Positions 35,193 to 44,528 are shown, counted from the stretch's first letter. The stretch: 64,000 nt of DNA from Pedobacter segetis (GCF_016623585.1 NZ_JAEHFY010000007.1:107510-171509), one strand, 5' to 3'. Numbers and translations: made by a program. Notes: a model not told the origin generated them from the sequence alone.

Positions 35193-35519
35193 GATTAAAG
35201 CTTGGTTATATGATATTTTGAATGCTATTATTGAAATTGAAGGTTTCTTTTTAAATCAAACTAAAGATTTTATAAATTATCAAAATGACATTCGCACAAA
35301 AAGAGCAACTGAACGAAATTAGAAATTATAGGGGAAGCAATGAGTAGAATTCTAAGAAAAGACGATACACTTTCAATTTCTAGTTCTAGAAAATTAGTTG
35401 ATTTAAGGAATAGGGTTATTCATGGTTACGATACGGTATCTGATGAAACTATTTGGGGAATTGTCTTTAGACATCTTCCTGTTTTAAAAATAGAAGTGCA
35501 GAATTTATTAAATGAATAG
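35182..35519 (+). pseudogene. hepT-like toxin gene, frameshifted
   Basis: From ATG 35182 the frame encodes 46 residues (MDIEIKAWLYDILNAII...) and stops at TAG 35320. Reading resumes one base back at about 35319 as LEIIGEAMSRILRKDD and goes on to TAG 35517, including the RX4HxY catalytic motif (RNRVIHGY). One missing T in GAACGAAATTAG accounts for the break. HepT proteins are HEPN ribonucleases. The downstream piece could still start at ATG 35340 (59 residues). Active toxin is unlikely unless the deletion is a sequencing error. Confidence 0.8.
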
Positions 35520-35557
35520 CTGTTTAACTTTCTAAAATCTCATATCTAAATCAATTA

Positions 35558-36262
35558 ATGGAAGATTTCTATAAAATAACCGATCAAGATATTCTTTTTG
35601 AGGATAACCACTTGATTGCGGTTTATAAAAAAGCAGGCTGGATTGTGCAAAGCGATGAAACTGGAGACCCATCTTTGGATGAAATGGTAAAGACTTACAT
35701 TGCCGAGAAATATAATAAGCCAAATGGTGCTTTTTTAGGAGTGGTACACCGTTTGGACAGGCCTGTTAGCGGGGTAATCTTATTTGCCAAGACTTCTAAA
35801 GCCTTAGAAAGGATAAACAAAATGTTTAAAGAGCGTGATATGCACAAAACATACTGGGCTGTAGTAAGGAAAGAACCCGCAAAAATGCAAGGAACTTTAG
35901 AGCATTGGTTGGTAAAAAACCCAAAAAAAAATATTACAACCGCTTATAACACAGAAATTAAGGGAAGCCAAAGGGCCGAGCTGAATTTTAAGGTTTTAGG
36001 TTTTTTAAACGAATATTATTTGATCGAGGTTGACCCCATCACTGGTCGGCCGCACCAAATTAGGGTACAGTTGGCTACTTTGGGAAGCCCAATTGTTGGC
36101 GATAATAAATATGGCTATCCTCGTGGGAGTAGGAAAAAAAGCATCAGTTTACATGCACTCCGACTAAAATTTATTCATCCTGTTAAGAAAGAAAAAGTAG
36201 AGATTTTTGCGCCATTACCAAAAGATGGTTTTTGGGAGAAATTTGAAGGTTTTTTAAGCTAA
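35558..36262 (+). CDS. RluA-family pseudouridine synthase
   Basis: A 234-residue RNA pseudouridine synthase. The catalytic motif is VVHRLDRPVSGVILFAKT with D67 as nucleophile-type Asp; supporting motifs are HKTYWAVVRKEP, LIEVDPITGRPHQIRVQLA and GDNKYGYP. There is no S4 domain. Substrate RNA (23S rRNA or tRNA) cannot be told. The last nine bases overlap the convergent hydrolase gene. Confidence 0.9.
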   Translation: MEDFYKITDQDILFEDNHLIAVYKKAGWIVQSDETGDPSLDEMVKTYIAEKYNKPNGAFLGVVHRLDRPVSGVILFAKTSKALERINKMFKERDMHKTYWAVVRKEPAKMQGTLEHWLVKNPKKNITTAYNTEIKGSQRAELNFKVLGFLNEYYLIEVDPITGRPHQIRVQLATLGSPIVGDNKYGYPRGSRKKSISLHALRLKFIHPVKKEKVEIFAPLPKDGFWEKFEGFLS

Positions 36263-37018
36263 AAACTCATTAATTGCTTTCATCAGAATTTCTGGTTCTT
36301 CTTTATAAACCAAATGTTTAGCAAACGGAACAACCATTAAATTAGAATTTGGGATAAACTCGGCAACATCAAAAACAAAACTTCTTTGTATTACTTTATC
36401 CTTATCTCCCTTAATAATCAAAGTTTCTGATTTGATATTTTTAACATCCCCTGCGGGATAACTTTCTTTTTTAAACCACATTTTGTGCAACTGTTCTGTC
36501 AACAGATCAAAATTTGGTTCTGGGTTTAATTTTTGATATTGATGGTAAGGCTCAGGATTATTTTTTCTGCGATAATCTGCGTCTTCGTTTTTTAGCAATT
36601 CTTTGGTTGCCAACACATTACCATAATCCCATCTTGAGCTAATGGTAATTAGTTTATTGATTTTAATGTTACTGTAACAAGCTAGCCGGTAGCCAATTAT
36701 CCCACCATCGCTAATCCCGATCATATCTATTTCAGCTAATTGTAAATGATTTAAAACGGCTTCTACATCACTTTGCAACAATTCATAACTCAGTTCTTTA
36801 TCACCTAAAGTAGATTTCCCATGCCCGCGGCTATCGATAGCGATAACCCTGAAATCCTTTATAAGTTTAGAAACAATGAGGTTAAAATCTTCTAAATTCC
36901 CAAATGCGCCGTGTGTTAATAGGAGGGGGGTATTTTGGGGGTTACCTGTTTCCTCAAAATAGATTTTGGCAGTTTTATTTTCAATATAGTTTCCGTTGGT
37001 ATGATCAAGCTCTTGCAT
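36254..37018 (-). CDS. Alpha/beta hydrolase
   Basis: A 254-residue hydrolase of the alpha/beta fold. The nucleophile elbow is GISDGG with S103, the oxyanion motif is LTHGAFGNLEDF, and DSRGHGKS follows. The acid is probably Asp in IIKGDKDKVI and the His is in FAKHLVYKEEPE. It resembles peroxidase or esterase-type soluble enzymes; substrate unknown. It is convergent with the RluA gene and divergent from a DgkA-like gene. Confidence 0.87.
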   Translation of the reverse strand: MQELDHTNGNYIENKTAKIYFEETGNPQNTPLLLTHGAFGNLEDFNLIVSKLIKDFRVIAIDSRGHGKSTLGDKELSYELLQSDVEAVLNHLQLAEIDMIGISDGGIIGYRLACYSNIKINKLITISSRWDYGNVLATKELLKNEDADYRRKNNPEPYHQYQKLNPEPNFDLLTEQLHKMWFKKESYPAGDVKNIKSETLIIKGDKDKVIQRSFVFDVAEFIPNSNLMVVPFAKHLVYKEEPEILMKAINEFLA

Positions 37019-37099
37019 ATAATTTATTTAGCTAAAATCAATCCAAATAAAATTTCAAATGATATAATTTAGCAAAGTGTATATTAGAGTTTTAATTTT

Positions 37100-37477
37100 A
37101 TGGAACCACAAAAATTTTCTATCACACAAAGAATAAAAAGTTTTAAATATGCTTTTGAAGGCTATAAATATCTTTTTAAAGAAGAACATAATGCAAGGGT
37201 ACATTTGTTTTTCACAATTTTAGTAGTTAGTTGTGGGTTCTTTTTTCAAATCAATCTACTAGAATGGGTCTCTATATTTTTTGCAATTGGGTTGGTCATC
37301 GTTACAGAAATATTGAATACCGCAATTGAAAAATTAGCTGATTTTGTATCGCCAAATAAAAACATCAACATAAAAATAATTAAAGATTTAGCCGCCGCAG
37401 CGGTATTTACCAGCACTATTATTGCGGTAATTATCGGTGTTATCATCTTTCTCCCTAAATTAACCCAAATATTATAA
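37100..37477 (+). CDS. Diacylglycerol/undecaprenol kinase family protein
   Basis: A 125-residue DgkA-family membrane kinase with three or four helices. The family motif EILNTAIEKLADFVSP includes the catalytic Glu and Asn, and RIKSFKYAFEGYKYLFKEEHNARVHL is the conserved N-terminal amphipathic helix. Gram-positive and Bacteroidota homologues phosphorylate undecaprenol rather than diacylglycerol. The DinB gene starts at the next base after its stop. Confidence 0.9.
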   Translation: MEPQKFSITQRIKSFKYAFEGYKYLFKEEHNARVHLFFTILVVSCGFFFQINLLEWVSIFFAIGLVIVTEILNTAIEKLADFVSPNKNINIKIIKDLAAAAVFTSTIIAVIIGVIIFLPKLTQIL

Positions 37478-37933
37478 ATGAAAAAACAGTTTGAAATTTA
37501 CAAGAAGACCAGGCTTTTCTTGTTAGATTATATAAAAGACCTTTCCACGGATCAGCTGAACCAAATTCCACAAGGTTTTAATAATAACATCATCTGGAAC
37601 ATCACACATTTGATCGCTACCCACCAAGGTGTTTGTTATGTAAGGTCTGGGCATCAATTAAGGGTTGATGAAATGATTTATAACAATTACAAAAACGGCA
37701 CATTGCCTCAGCCGTTTGTAAATAGCCATCAAATAGAAAATGTTAAAGAGCTATTAATTAGCTCAATAGATGTTTTAGAAAAAGATTACAACGAGGGTTT
37801 GTTTGAGAAATACATTTCTTGGACAACCAGAACAGATGTTGCGCTAAAAAGCATAGAAGAGAGCATCAATTTTTTGCTTTGGCATGATGGTTTGCACCTT
37901 GGTGTTATAATGGCGATGAAAAAATTGGTTTAA
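37478..37933 (+). CDS. DinB-family four-helix-bundle protein
   Basis: A 151-residue DinB-like protein. The three metal His of the family are seen in IIWNITHLIATHQG and in the C-terminal LWHDGLHLGVIMAM, matching the DinB/YfiT layout. Such proteins are often thiol-dependent transferases with divalent metal. It starts directly at the base after the kinase stop, so the two share an mRNA. Substrate unknown. Confidence 0.85.
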   Translation: MKKQFEIYKKTRLFLLDYIKDLSTDQLNQIPQGFNNNIIWNITHLIATHQGVCYVRSGHQLRVDEMIYNNYKNGTLPQPFVNSHQIENVKELLISSIDVLEKDYNEGLFEKYISWTTRTDVALKSIEESINFLLWHDGLHLGVIMAMKKLV

Positions 37934-37938
37934 AATAT

Positions 37939-37966
37939 ATGGCCCAAGATTATGATCTTAGGCCAT
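37939..37966. terminator. Possible bidirectional terminator between DinB gene and galT
   Basis: ATGGCC-CAAGAT pairs with ATCTT-AGGCCAT. On the minus strand it is followed by ATATATTTTAA, on the plus strand by an A tract rather than Ts, so it serves galT better than DinB. Confidence 0.45.
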
Positions 37967-37989
37967 TTAAAAAAAATATCAGTAATTAA

Positions 37990-39033
37990 TTATTTCGATA
38001 AATAATGCACATCTGACAATTCCCTTAGCTTTTTAGCTGCCTGTTCTGCCGTTATATCCCTTTGAGGATTGGCCATCATCTCATAACCTACCATAAACTT
38101 TTTAACCGTTGCCGACCGTAAAAGAGGTGGGTAAAAGTGCATGTGCCAATGCCATCCTGGATTTTCGCCATTGTTTACAGGTGCTTGATGAATGCCTGAA
38201 GAATAAGGAAAAGAGGTCTCGAAAAGATTATCGTATTTAATGGTGAGCTTTTTAAGTATTTCTGCTAGGGCCAGTGTTTCTTCCTCGTTAAACTGATGCG
38301 TATATTGCACCTGTCTTTTGCTTATCAAGATACATTCATAAGGCCAAACTGCCCAAAATGGCACTAAAGCTACAAAATGTGCGTTCTCGCAAACCAATCT
38401 TTCTTTAGATTTTTCTTCTTCTGCTAAATAATCAGATAAAATACTTCGGTTATTCTCTTTAAAATATTTCTGAAATTGGATTTGCTCTTTTTCTGGTTCT
38501 ACCGGAACGCTGCTTTGTGCCCAAATTTGCCCATGCGGATGAGGGTTACTACATCCCATAATGTCGCCTTTGTTTTCAAAAATTTGGATATATCTCATCC
38601 AATCGTTTTTAGCTAATTCTTGAAACTCTGTTTTCCATAGATTAATAACATCAACAATATCAGTTACATCCATCTGTGGTAACGTTAAATCATGACGTGG
38701 AGAAAAGCAAATTACCCTACATATCCCTTTTTCACTTTTGGCCTGCAATAATCCTTTTACGTTAACTATGCCATCTGGTGTATCTTTCAATAATGATGAA
38801 AAATCATTGGTAAAGGCAAATGGGGCCTTATAATCCGGATTGATTGAACCATCAGACCGTTTATTTCCAGGGCATAAATAACAGTTGGGATCGTAACTGG
38901 GCCTTGTGGTAATTGCATGAGCTTCAACCTTGCCTTGCCATGGTCTTTTTGTACGATGCGGCGAGACCAGGATCCAATCACCTGTTAAAATATTTAATCG
39001 CTTGTGCGGATGCTCTTCAAAACTAAATTCCAT
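37990..39033 (-). CDS. galT: Galactose-1-phosphate uridylyltransferase
   Basis: GalT swaps UMP between UDP-glucose and galactose-1-phosphate in the Leloir pathway. The 347-residue protein has the HIT-like active site NPHPHGQIWAQSSVP with the nucleophilic His, a CX2C zinc site in CYLCPGN, and HQAPVNNGENPGWHWHMHFYPP in the C-domain. It starts two bases after galK, so the two are one operon. No mutarotase or epimerase is adjacent. Confidence 0.95.
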   Translation of the reverse strand: MEFSFEEHPHKRLNILTGDWILVSPHRTKRPWQGKVEAHAITTRPSYDPNCYLCPGNKRSDGSINPDYKAPFAFTNDFSSLLKDTPDGIVNVKGLLQAKSEKGICRVICFSPRHDLTLPQMDVTDIVDVINLWKTEFQELAKNDWMRYIQIFENKGDIMGCSNPHPHGQIWAQSSVPVEPEKEQIQFQKYFKENNRSILSDYLAEEEKSKERLVCENAHFVALVPFWAVWPYECILISKRQVQYTHQFNEEETLALAEILKKLTIKYDNLFETSFPYSSGIHQAPVNNGENPGWHWHMHFYPPLLRSATVKKFMVGYEMMANPQRDITAEQAAKKLRELSDVHYLSK

Positions 39034-39035
39034 GC

Positions 39036-40193
39036 TTATTTTACTAAGTGTGTGCCTTCTTCAATTTGTGTGATGTAAACATTCATGCCAATGTTCATTT
39101 TGTTGTAATAAGCTTCTTTCATTCTCTTTACTATACCTTCTAGTTCTTCTTCCCTAACCAAAGAAATAACGCAGCCCCCAAATCCACCGCCCATCATCCT
39201 TGCGCCTAAAATCCCTTTTTCCTTTTTTGCACAGCTTACGATAAAATCTAGTTCGGGGCAGCTTACTTCATATAATTCGCTTAAACCGGTATGTGTCTCG
39301 TACATTTTCTGGCCAAAATCTTCTATCTTATTATCCTGCAGATCATCACAAGCAGCTAATAACCTGTTGTTTTCTTCCACTACATATTTGCAGCGATCAT
39401 AGATGTCTTTACTTTCGTTTTTAAGGCATTCTTGCACCATTTCTATGGTTGCATCCCTTAGGGTAGTTACTTCTTGATATTTTTGTTGGATGATAGAAAC
39501 GCCTTCGCCACATTGGCTGGTTCTCACATTATATTCTGACGATGCCAAAGAATGTTTTACCATAGAATCAAATAAAACGATCTTTATCCCTTCTAGCTCA
39601 AATGGTACGTACTCATATTTTAGAGAGCGGCAATCTAGTTTTACCACATGGCCTTTTTTGCCAAAAACACTTGCAAATTGATCCATGATACCACATTTAA
39701 CGCCAACAAATTCGTTCTCGGCCTTTTGTGCTAATTTTACGATTTGCATCTTTTCTAAACCTAAACCATAAATATGGTTTAACGCAAAAGCTGTTGCACA
39801 TTCTAACGCTGCCGAAGATGACATTCCTGCGCCCAAAGGTACATCGCCAGAAATAACGGCATTAAAACCACCCACTTTTTTATTGATTTTCAATAATTGC
39901 TCTACAATGCAAACCACGTAATTTGGCCAGCCTTTATCAGAATAAGCGCAGCTAGAAACCGTAGTAGTGTAAGATTCGTCTAAATCTGCAGCAACAATAA
40001 AAATTGTATCGTCGTCTCTTTTGGTAATGGCAATATAAGCGGCTTTGTTTATTGCGGCAGGCAAAACGTAACCCATATTATAATCGGTATGTTCGCCAAT
40101 TAAATTAACCCTTCCTGGTGAGCGAACGATTAAGGGTTCTTCATTAAATGTTTTTTTGAAAACTTCTTTTACAAGATTTTGAGGATCTTTCAT
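39036..40193 (-). CDS. galK: Galactokinase
   Basis: GalK phosphorylates galactose with ATP. The 385-residue GHMP kinase has GRVNLIGEHTDYNMGYVLP, the ATP loop PLGAGMSSSAALE, and the C-terminal GARMMGGGFGGCVISLV. All three family motifs are intact and length is normal. The transcript continues into galT. A divergent AraC-family regulator begins 156 bp upstream, which suggests inducible control by a sugar. Confidence 0.95.
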   Translation of the reverse strand: MKDPQNLVKEVFKKTFNEEPLIVRSPGRVNLIGEHTDYNMGYVLPAAINKAAYIAITKRDDDTIFIVAADLDESYTTTVSSCAYSDKGWPNYVVCIVEQLLKINKKVGGFNAVISGDVPLGAGMSSSAALECATAFALNHIYGLGLEKMQIVKLAQKAENEFVGVKCGIMDQFASVFGKKGHVVKLDCRSLKYEYVPFELEGIKIVLFDSMVKHSLASSEYNVRTSQCGEGVSIIQQKYQEVTTLRDATIEMVQECLKNESKDIYDRCKYVVEENNRLLAACDDLQDNKIEDFGQKMYETHTGLSELYEVSCPELDFIVSCAKKEKGILGARMMGGGFGGCVISLVREEELEGIVKRMKEAYYNKMNIGMNVYITQIEEGTHLVK

Positions 40194-40268
40194 CTATACA
40201 AAAATTGCGTTAATAAAATAATGGTTTTATAAATGATTTTATTATTTAATGCTGCAATATATGTGATA

Positions 40269-40286
40269 AATAATTGTAATAATTGT
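40269..40286. repeat. Tandem 9-bp repeat in the galK/AraC intergene
   Basis: AATAATTGT is repeated twice without a gap in the intergene between galK and the AraC-family gene. The rest of the 156 bp is AT-rich. It could be an AraC-type operator, but 9-bp spacing is shorter than usual. Confidence 0.3.
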
Positions 40287-40349
40287 ATTATTATCTTTTA
40301 ATGTTAGACTATTTTATTTATTTTAATAGTTTTAAATATCAGGTTTTAG

Positions 40350-41231
40350 ATGGCAAAGAAAAAACAAGGTTTTGCGGGACAAAGGATCATTGATTTAAGC
40401 AGGGATGATATTAAAGAGTACCTATCAAAGCATCCTTCTTCAAAGAACGGTTATTTTACCAAAACCGGTTTTTTCCCCGATGCTAAATTTCAGTTTATAG
40501 AAGATTTTAAAGGGAGGGAAGATTATATTTTGATCTACTGCATAAAAGGTTATGGCGTGGCCAACATCAATTACAAAACATATCATATTTCTCCTGGAGA
40601 TTTTTTTTTGATCCCTTCTGAAAATGCTTTTTCTTATTATGCAGATGACGTTAAACCTTGGAGTATTTTTTGGTTCTTTTTTAAAGGAGATGCTTTGGAG
40701 GAGATTGCAGATCTATACATTAAGTTAAACCATACCCATAAAGGTTATTTGCCCTATAATGAAGAAAGGATCAAACTCTTTAACAGAATTTACCAGTATT
40801 TAGAGCAAGGTTATGGAAGAACCAATTTAACCTTTATGAATATGTGCTTGCTTAATCTGGTTTCTTCTTTAGTTTTAGTTACCGATACCAAAAAGAAGAA
40901 GGAAGATAAGACGCAAGGGATCATCAACAGCAGCATACAACTGATGAAAGAAAACTGCGAAAAAAGTTTAAGCTTATTAGAAATCGCAGAAAGCGTAAGC
41001 ATGTCTAGCTCACATTTTTCTTTGGTCTTCAAAAAAGCAACCGGTATTTCGCCAATTAACTATTTTAATATTATTAAAATCCAAAAAGCCTGCGATTATT
41101 TGAGATTTACAGATTTATTGGTTAAAGAAGTTGCTTTTAAAGTAGGCATAACAGATATTCACTATTTTACTAGGTTGTTTTCTAAAGTAATGGGAATAAC
41201 GCCTTTTAAGTTTAAGAATGCCAAAACTTAG
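40350..41231 (+). CDS. AraC-family transcriptional regulator
   Basis: A 293-residue regulator with an N-terminal cupin-type ligand domain (about 55-160, YILIYCIKGYGVANIN and HISPGDFFLIPSENAF) and two C-terminal helix-turn-helix motifs (about 190-290, LLEIAESVSMSSSHFSLVFK and VKEVAFKVGITDIHYFTRLF). The position, divergent from galK, makes it the likely galactose-responsive activator. Its last bases overlap the convergent kinase gene by four. Confidence 0.88.
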   Translation: MAKKKQGFAGQRIIDLSRDDIKEYLSKHPSSKNGYFTKTGFFPDAKFQFIEDFKGREDYILIYCIKGYGVANINYKTYHISPGDFFLIPSENAFSYYADDVKPWSIFWFFFKGDALEEIADLYIKLNHTHKGYLPYNEERIKLFNRIYQYLEQGYGRTNLTFMNMCLLNLVSSLVLVTDTKKKKEDKTQGIINSSIQLMKENCEKSLSLLEIAESVSMSSSHFSLVFKKATGISPINYFNIIKIQKACDYLRFTDLLVKEVAFKVGITDIHYFTRLFSKVMGITPFKFKNAKT

Positions 41232-42700
41232 TTTAATTGTTTTTTGTAAAAATCAAGTATCGAGTTGTCTAGGTAATAGTCTGGAAGCAAAACCTTTAAC
41301 ATGGTTAAACCATTGTTGTAAGAGATATTAACCACACCGTTTAGTTTATCGGTACAGGTTTTAATGGTGTAAAGCCCCAGTCTTATGGTGTCCATATCGC
41401 CTTTTTTGTTTGCTTTCTTAAATAGCTCAAAGGCATTGTTTATTTCTATTTCTGAAAATTTTTGCCCGTTATTTTCTACCGTTAGGGAAAAGATACCGTC
41501 TTTATCAACAAAAGAATTAATTATGATCTTTGGTGAGATATTGTCGCTAAATTTAAAAGAATTATCAAAAATGTTAGTAACTATTGATTCAAAGATTTCT
41601 AGATCTGTATGAAACTTTTTTAAATCTTGTGTGGCTATCTTTATTTTAATATCGGGTTTGATATTAGTATATTTAGATTTTATTTGCTTCAATATGTGGT
41701 TTATTCTATCATAAACAGCAACTTCTTCAATTAAAACTTCTTTTGTTCTAATACTATTTACCAAAACCATTTTCTTTAGCATATCGTCCATCTTCTGAGA
41801 TTCTACCTCTATCATTTCAACAATTTCTTGTTTATCATCCTCAACCTTGGCCAAAGAAGTAAGCCCTAAAATTCTGCATAAAGGCCCTCTAATATCATGT
41901 GAAGTGCTGTAAAAGAAAGATTCTAACTCACTGTTAACCTTAACAAGTTGTCTGTTTGCGTTATTTAACTCGTTGGTTCTTTGTTTTACCTCTTTTTCTA
42001 ATTCGTTTTTATAATTCTTTTGGGTTTTGATATATGCTTCTTCTTTTTTAAGCACATCTTTTAAGAAAAGGTATAAAAAGAAACCAATAACAGAATATAC
42101 AAGAACTATAAATAAGATGCTGTTGATCAAATCGTTATTCACATCTTTTAAAAATTCGTTAAAATTTTTATCAATTTGCACCACTGCCACCACCTGCCCC
42201 GATCTGTTTTTTATAGGTGCAAAAGAAGAAAGCCAAATACCGTTTTCGTCTTTGTATTCGTCTAAATCCCCACCTTTGTCAAAATTCTTGATCAATTCAC
42301 TTGGGGGGTTGTGATAAGTATGTAAATAATAGGGTTTATTACTGGATGTAACCGCAAATAAAAACTTGTTTGGTTCATTAGATCTTACAAGGGTATATAT
42401 AGGGCTGGTAATTTTTGATGATTTTTGTATGTTTTTTAATTGTTGGTGTATTTGGTAATAAGAAGAATCTTGTTTTGCGTTCTTAATTTGATCTTTTTTA
42501 TTAAAATCTTTTGTGATTTTCTGTAGCTCATCGCCATCTATTTGTTTAGAAAGGATGCTAGCTATGGTGCTTAATTTAGCGAAAACGCCTTGTTTACCAT
42601 TTTGTTTGTTTGTTTCATAAACATGAAAAGTGTTGTATAGCGCTAACACAATTAGGCATACATACACAGAGATAATAATTTTCAGTTTCAAAAATTTCAT
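41228..42700 (-). CDS. Membrane sensor histidine kinase with degenerate ATPase boxes
   Basis: A 490-residue kinase. Two membrane segments (about 7-25 and 190-212) flank a periplasmic sensor domain that looks Cache-like (SYYQIHQQLKNIQKSSKITSPIYTL). A coiled coil precedes HisKA with STSHDIRGPLCRILGLTSLA. The ATPase domain keeps an N-box-like NIFDNSFKF, but the G1 position reads ENNGQKF and the G2 position DTIRLGLYT instead of DxGxG and GxGLG. ATP binding may be weak, or it may act as a phosphatase. No regulator gene is next to it. Confidence 0.85.
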   Translation of the reverse strand: MKFLKLKIIISVYVCLIVLALYNTFHVYETNKQNGKQGVFAKLSTIASILSKQIDGDELQKITKDFNKKDQIKNAKQDSSYYQIHQQLKNIQKSSKITSPIYTLVRSNEPNKFLFAVTSSNKPYYLHTYHNPPSELIKNFDKGGDLDEYKDENGIWLSSFAPIKNRSGQVVAVVQIDKNFNEFLKDVNNDLINSILFIVLVYSVIGFFLYLFLKDVLKKEEAYIKTQKNYKNELEKEVKQRTNELNNANRQLVKVNSELESFFYSTSHDIRGPLCRILGLTSLAKVEDDKQEIVEMIEVESQKMDDMLKKMVLVNSIRTKEVLIEEVAVYDRINHILKQIKSKYTNIKPDIKIKIATQDLKKFHTDLEIFESIVTNIFDNSFKFSDNISPKIIINSFVDKDGIFSLTVENNGQKFSEIEINNAFELFKKANKKGDMDTIRLGLYTIKTCTDKLNGVVNISYNNGLTMLKVLLPDYYLDNSILDFYKKQLN

Positions 42701-42934
42701 GCTATAACGAATAGATTAAAATTGTTTACGGAAATAAGGCGGTTTTAGTTTTCATAAATTGGTTTCAAATTAAATTGCTTAAAACCGTTTAACATCAAAA
42801 CCAAAATTTTAGATGTAGTAATGCGTATTCTGAATTTAAGTGTAAACTTATTTTCATTTTTCTGTTTTTACTTGTAAATTTTGTTAAAAAACCTGTTTAA
42901 TTATTAATTAACGCTTATATTTATCGGAATTAAT

Positions 42935-42942
42935 TAGATTTG
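42935..42942 (+). promoter_or_regulatory. -7 box (TAGATTTG) upstream of gltA
   Basis: TAGATTTG fits TAnnTTTG and lies 21 bases before the ATG. No TTTG is found 19 bases upstream. Confidence 0.35.
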
Positions 42943-42963
42943 ATTTAAAAGCCGAAATATTAT

Positions 42964-44250
42964 ATGTCAGAAACTGCAGAACTTAAGTTAGAAGGAAATG
43001 TGTACACGCTACCGATTGTAGAAGGTACAGAGAGAGAAAAAGCAATTGATATTGCTAAATTAAGAGATCAAACAGGTTTTGTTACGTTAGATAGCGGCTT
43101 TAAAAATACCGGTGCTACTAAAAGCGCCATTACCTTTTTAGATGGGGAAAAGGGCATTTTAAAATATAGAGGTTACTCGATTGAGCAATTGGCAGAAAAA
43201 TCTACTTTTTTAGAGGTTGCCTACCTATTGATCTACGGCAATCTCCCAACTCAATCCCAAATAGATGACTTTCAGCACCAAATAAGCAGGCATACCCTTG
43301 TACATGAAGATATGAAGAAGTTTTTTGATGGGTTTCCGTCAAAATCGCATCCAATGGGTCAGCTTTCTTCTTTAATTTGCTCATTGTCTTCATTTTATCC
43401 AGAGTGCTTAGATCCACACCAAACCAAGGAAGAGTTTGATCTAACAATCATCAAATTACTGGCTAAAATGGCAACCATCGTTTCATGGATCTATAAAAAA
43501 TCTTTAGGGCACCCGGTAATTTATCCAAAAAATAAATACGATTACGTTACCAATTTTCTGCACATGACATTTGGGCAGCGTACCGAAGATGTTGAAATTG
43601 ACGAGGTTGTTGTAAACGCCATGAACAAGTTATTGATCCTTCATGCAGATCATGAGCAGAATTGCTCTACATCTACCGTAAGGATCGTTGGTTCTTCTGA
43701 TTGTAACCTATACGCTTCTATTTCTGCAGGTATTTCTGCTTTGTGGGGGCCATTGCATGGTGGTGCCAACCAAGCCGTGATAGAAATGCTAGAAAAAATT
43801 AAAAATGATGGTGGCGATGTTGATAAATGGGTAAACAAAGCAAAGGATAAAAACGATTCTTTTAGATTGATGGGCTTTGGGCACCGAGTTTATAAAAACT
43901 TTGATCCAAGGGCTAAAATAATTAAGAAAGCCTGTGATGATATTTTGACCAAGCTAGGCATCAACGATCCAGTTTTGGGTATTGCCAAAAAGTTAGAAGA
44001 AGTGGCTTTAAGCGACCCTTATTTTGTTGATAAGAAATTATATCCAAATGTTGATTTTTACTCGGGCATTATTTATAGGGCACTGGGTTTCCCAACAGAA
44101 ATGTTTACCGTATTATTTGCCCTTGGCCGTTTACCCGGGTGGATTGCCCAATGGAAAGAGATGAGAGAGAACAAAGAGCCAATCGGTCGTCCTCGTCAAA
44201 TATATGTTGGAGAAAACGATAGAGATATTGTACCCATAGAAAAAAGATAA
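42964..44250 (+). CDS. gltA: Citrate synthase (type II)
   Basis: GltA condenses oxaloacetate and acetyl-CoA to citrate. The 428-residue protein has the catalytic His in LWGPLHGGANQAVIEML, the signature GFGHRVYKNFDPRA with substrate His and Arg, and Asp in the final VDFYSGIIYRALGF. Length and N-terminal extension fit the larger bacterial type II enzyme. A strong terminator begins six bases after the stop. Confidence 0.97.
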   Translation: MSETAELKLEGNVYTLPIVEGTEREKAIDIAKLRDQTGFVTLDSGFKNTGATKSAITFLDGEKGILKYRGYSIEQLAEKSTFLEVAYLLIYGNLPTQSQIDDFQHQISRHTLVHEDMKKFFDGFPSKSHPMGQLSSLICSLSSFYPECLDPHQTKEEFDLTIIKLLAKMATIVSWIYKKSLGHPVIYPKNKYDYVTNFLHMTFGQRTEDVEIDEVVVNAMNKLLILHADHEQNCSTSTVRIVGSSDCNLYASISAGISALWGPLHGGANQAVIEMLEKIKNDGGDVDKWVNKAKDKNDSFRLMGFGHRVYKNFDPRAKIIKKACDDILTKLGINDPVLGIAKKLEEVALSDPYFVDKKLYPNVDFYSGIIYRALGFPTEMFTVLFALGRLPGWIAQWKEMRENKEPIGRPRQIYVGENDRDIVPIEKR

Positions 44251-44255
44251 TGATA

Positions 44256-44286
44256 GAAAAAGTCCTTAAAAAAGGACTTTTTTTTG
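44256..44286 (+). terminator. Terminator after gltA
   Basis: AAAAAGTCC and GGACTTTTT form the stem around a short A-rich loop, followed by a T run. The convergent small ORF begins at 44290. Confidence 0.9.
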
Positions 44287-44289
44287 CGT

Positions 44290-44484
44290 TCACTTTTCAG
44301 AAAGAGACGAATAACCGCCAACATTTTCTGATAATAAATCTATTGTGGATTTTGGTTTGCCATCTTTCTGGGAAGAACTATCGGCATCTAAACCCAAGTT
44401 TTCTTTTTTGGTTTTTTCTATTTGTGCTTTTATATTTTTCTTTGCTTTGGCAATATCTTTTTTGTCTTTCTCTGATTTTTTCAT
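44290..44484 (-). CDS. Small Lys-rich hypothetical protein
   Basis: A 64-residue frame: about half of residues are Lys, Asp, Glu or Ser, the N-terminal part is a likely helix (MKKSEKDKKDIAKAKKNIKAQ) and the end is Ser/Gly-rich. I do not recognise a family. Downstream of rluA-like gene by 44 bp on the same strand. A longer frame on the plus strand is phenylalanine-rich and unlikely to be real. Confidence 0.45.
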   Translation of the reverse strand: MKKSEKDKKDIAKAKKNIKAQIEKTKKENLGLDADSSSQKDGKPKSTIDLLSENVGGYSSLSEK

Positions 44485-44528
44485 GGCAATTTTTTAAATT
44501 ACCAATCAAATACCTTACCACAGGTTAA

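Noticed and set aside
44250..44528. 92-codon plus-strand frame after gltA
   Set aside because: It begins in the gltA stop region, crosses the terminator, and has a Phe/Leu/Trp-rich composition typical of the antisense of a Lys-rich gene.
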